Source of the DNA: Clostridiaceae bacterium
GTDB taxonomy: Bacteria; Bacillota; Clostridia; Saccharofermentanales; DTU023
NCBI GenBank assembly: GCA_012798865.1
Contig: JAAZMK010000138.1
Span: 1 to 5,808, forward strand
Length of the DNA stretch: 5,808 nt
Reading direction: 5' to 3'
Shown piece after piece: positions 4,711-5,808 of this stretch. The first letter of the stretch is position 1. Each line of letters begins with the position of its first letter. The notes below the pieces were generated by a model. That model did not search any database and had not been told where the DNA came from. It was given only the letters and a program-made list of their open reading frames with translations. A program made the translations under genes and the position numbers.

Positions 4711-5808
4711 ATGGCACTCCAATTACAGACAGATCGCGGAAAGAGCGGGGCGTTATACCGCAAGAGCGACCTTTGGTGGACCTTTAGCAGGCAGTTCGCC
4801 GACCTGCGCTCACTCATCGCGATTTTTGTGTTTCTCTTTTTGCTGGTTATGCCCATCGCGATGTTGATTCTTGGGCGAGAAATTTTTACGGGGCTCGCGA
4901 ACCGGTATACCTTACCGTATCACGATGCGGAAGGGATGTCGGTAACGTACCTCCTTGGAAAACCTCTACTCTTCAATTTCGCCTTTGTACCTTTTCATCT
5001 CATGATGATTACCGTGTCATCTGTCGCCGTTCTCATCATGGGCGGCTCGCTCTTCCGTCCGCTTTACCACCGCGAAACGGTCGATTTTGAATGGAGCCTT
5101 CCGCTTACGAAGAGCCAGTGGTTCCTCGGACGCGCCCTTGCGCTCGTCGCGGGGCTGTCGGTCGTCTACCTGGTCAACATCGTCGCGACGACCGGCATCG
5201 TCTATGCGTGGGGACTTAATGAGTTGCTAGGCGATTATCTGTTCGCCTACTTGAAAACGTATCTCTCGACCATTGTGTTCGCGGGGTTCAGCCTCGTCAT
5301 TTTCTCGCTGGCGGGACGGTTGTTTGACGCGATCATTCTCAACATCATGATTCATCTCGCATTCCCGCTCACGCTGCTCATTCCGTTTCTCATAGGCGAT
5401 ATGAACAGACAGAGCTCTATACATAAACTTGTGTGGCTCTTCGCTCCGGCGTTCGACACGTATCGCGGGATCGAGGTTGACAGAAGTCTCCTGTATTACG
5501 TCATTCTGACCGTTTTCTGGTTCGTGTTTGGCTGGTTTTGCGCTATAAAAAGACCGGCAGAGTGGGGCGGGCGAAAAACAGGTACCATGCTTTGGTTCCC
5601 ATTCGTTCAACCCGTTTTCTCCGTGGCGGGAGGCATTGTTGCGGGCAACCTGTTCTATGCGTTCGACTTTGCGAATGTGCTCCATGAGCAGACGAAGTTG
5701 CTCAGACCCTCCTTCATCATCGGCGCCATACTCGGAGCTTTTCTCGGGCAGCTCGTCTCCTCAGCAATCATGGGCAAGTCGTTGCAACGCGTTCAAGGTG
5801 ACGAACCG
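4711..5808 (+). CDS. ABC-2 type transporter permease (3' end beyond window)
   Basis: An uninterrupted frame of 366 codons from ATG 4711 to the last base, so the C-terminus is missing. After a polar N-terminus (1-33) I see hydrophobic segments near 34-55, 90-114, 143-167, 180-201, 205-228, 256-278, 295-318 and 334-355. The fragment thus has about eight possible helices, with a large loop after the first. The cytoplasmic stretch ending SLPLTKSQWFLGR (129-141) is the conserved loop motif seen in ABC-2 and bacitracin-type exporters. It should pair with the ATPase encoded 19 bases upstream to export, or otherwise act on, an envelope-active substrate. The chosen start has GGAAAGGG (4695-4702) eight bases upstream. 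An in-frame ATG at 4666, inside the ATPase gene, would add 15 residues and has only a weak GGAAG four bases ahead. The B. subtilis ytr operon carries more than one membrane subunit, so another may follow. Confidence 0.88.
   Translation, partial: MALQLQTDRGKSGALYRKSDLWWTFSRQFADLRSLIAIFVFLFLLVMPIAMLILGREIFTGLANRYTLPYHDAEGMSVTYLLGKPLLFNFAFVPFHLMMITVSSVAVLIMGGSLFRPLYHRETVDFEWSLPLTKSQWFLGRALALVAGLSVVYLVNIVATTGIVYAWGLNELLGDYLFAYLKTYLSTIVFAGFSLVIFSLAGRLFDAIILNIMIHLAFPLTLLIPFLIGDMNRQSSIHKLVWLFAPAFDTYRGIEVDRSLLYYVILTVFWFVFGWFCAIKRPAEWGGRKTGTMLWFPFVQPVFSVAGGIVAGNLFYAFDFANVLHEQTKLLRPSFIIGAILGAFLGQLVSSAIMGKSLQRVQGDEP

Noticed and set aside
5227..5685. A 152-codon minus-strand open frame in the permease region
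   Set aside because: The plus-strand permease frame is continuous here with convincing membrane helices. The antisense product is highly charged, low in hydrophobic residues, and resembles no family.

Overview
The window reads as a bacterial chromosome segment of moderate GC (roughly half, not counted exactly). It probably comes from a member of the Bacillota, with an anaerobic Clostridia or Negativicutes lineage the best guess. That guess rests on gene content: a FeoB followed by a small FeoB-associated Cys-rich membrane protein and a short DtxR/MntR-type repressor, then a YtrA-type GntR regulator heading an ABC-2 exporter. No rRNA or other taxonomic marker is present, so the assignment is an inference. 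All genes recognised lie on the + strand.

Left half (1-3113), ferrous iron module. feoB (23-2191) is complete; any feoA would lie upstream of the window. After feoB comes a 219-base spacer with two strong potential RNA hairpins (15 bp and 14 bp), neither followed by a T-run. A 78-residue single-pass membrane protein with four C-terminal cysteines follows (2411-2647). Next is a 128-residue DtxR/MntR-family regulator (2727-3113) that has the DtxR-type Cys-x-x-Glu-His metal ligands but lacks the SH3-like third domain. A plausible extended -10 promoter sits just before the regulator. The likely logic is Fe(II) import by FeoB, aided by the Cys-rich protein, with the regulator sensing the metal and controlling this or other metal genes.

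Middle (3114-3273), AT-rich intergenic region. It carries the best promoter of the window (TTGCAA, 17 bases, TATACT). Immediately downstream, over the predicted transcription start, is a near-perfect palindrome with the YtrA-type architecture (TGTA, 13 bases, TACA). This marks the start of a separate transcription unit.

Right half (3274-5808), YtrA-type ABC operon. It contains a 130-residue GntR/YtrA-subfamily regulator, an ABC ATPase of the YtrB/BcrA-like group (329 residues) and an ABC-2 type permease cut by the window end (at least 366 residues). Gaps are short (35 and 19 bases) and each gene has its own Shine-Dalgarno site, so this looks like one self-repressed operon. By analogy with B. 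subtilis ytr it may respond to envelope stress or cell-wall antibiotics, but the substrate cannot be read from the sequence. The ATPase has glutamine where the H-loop histidine is expected.

I see no mobile element, CRISPR array, tRNA or rRNA. The window is mostly recognisable families. Its less ordinary parts are the structured feoB-downstream spacer, the mixed metal-site residues of the regulator, the operator placed on the transcription start, and the H-loop substitution.
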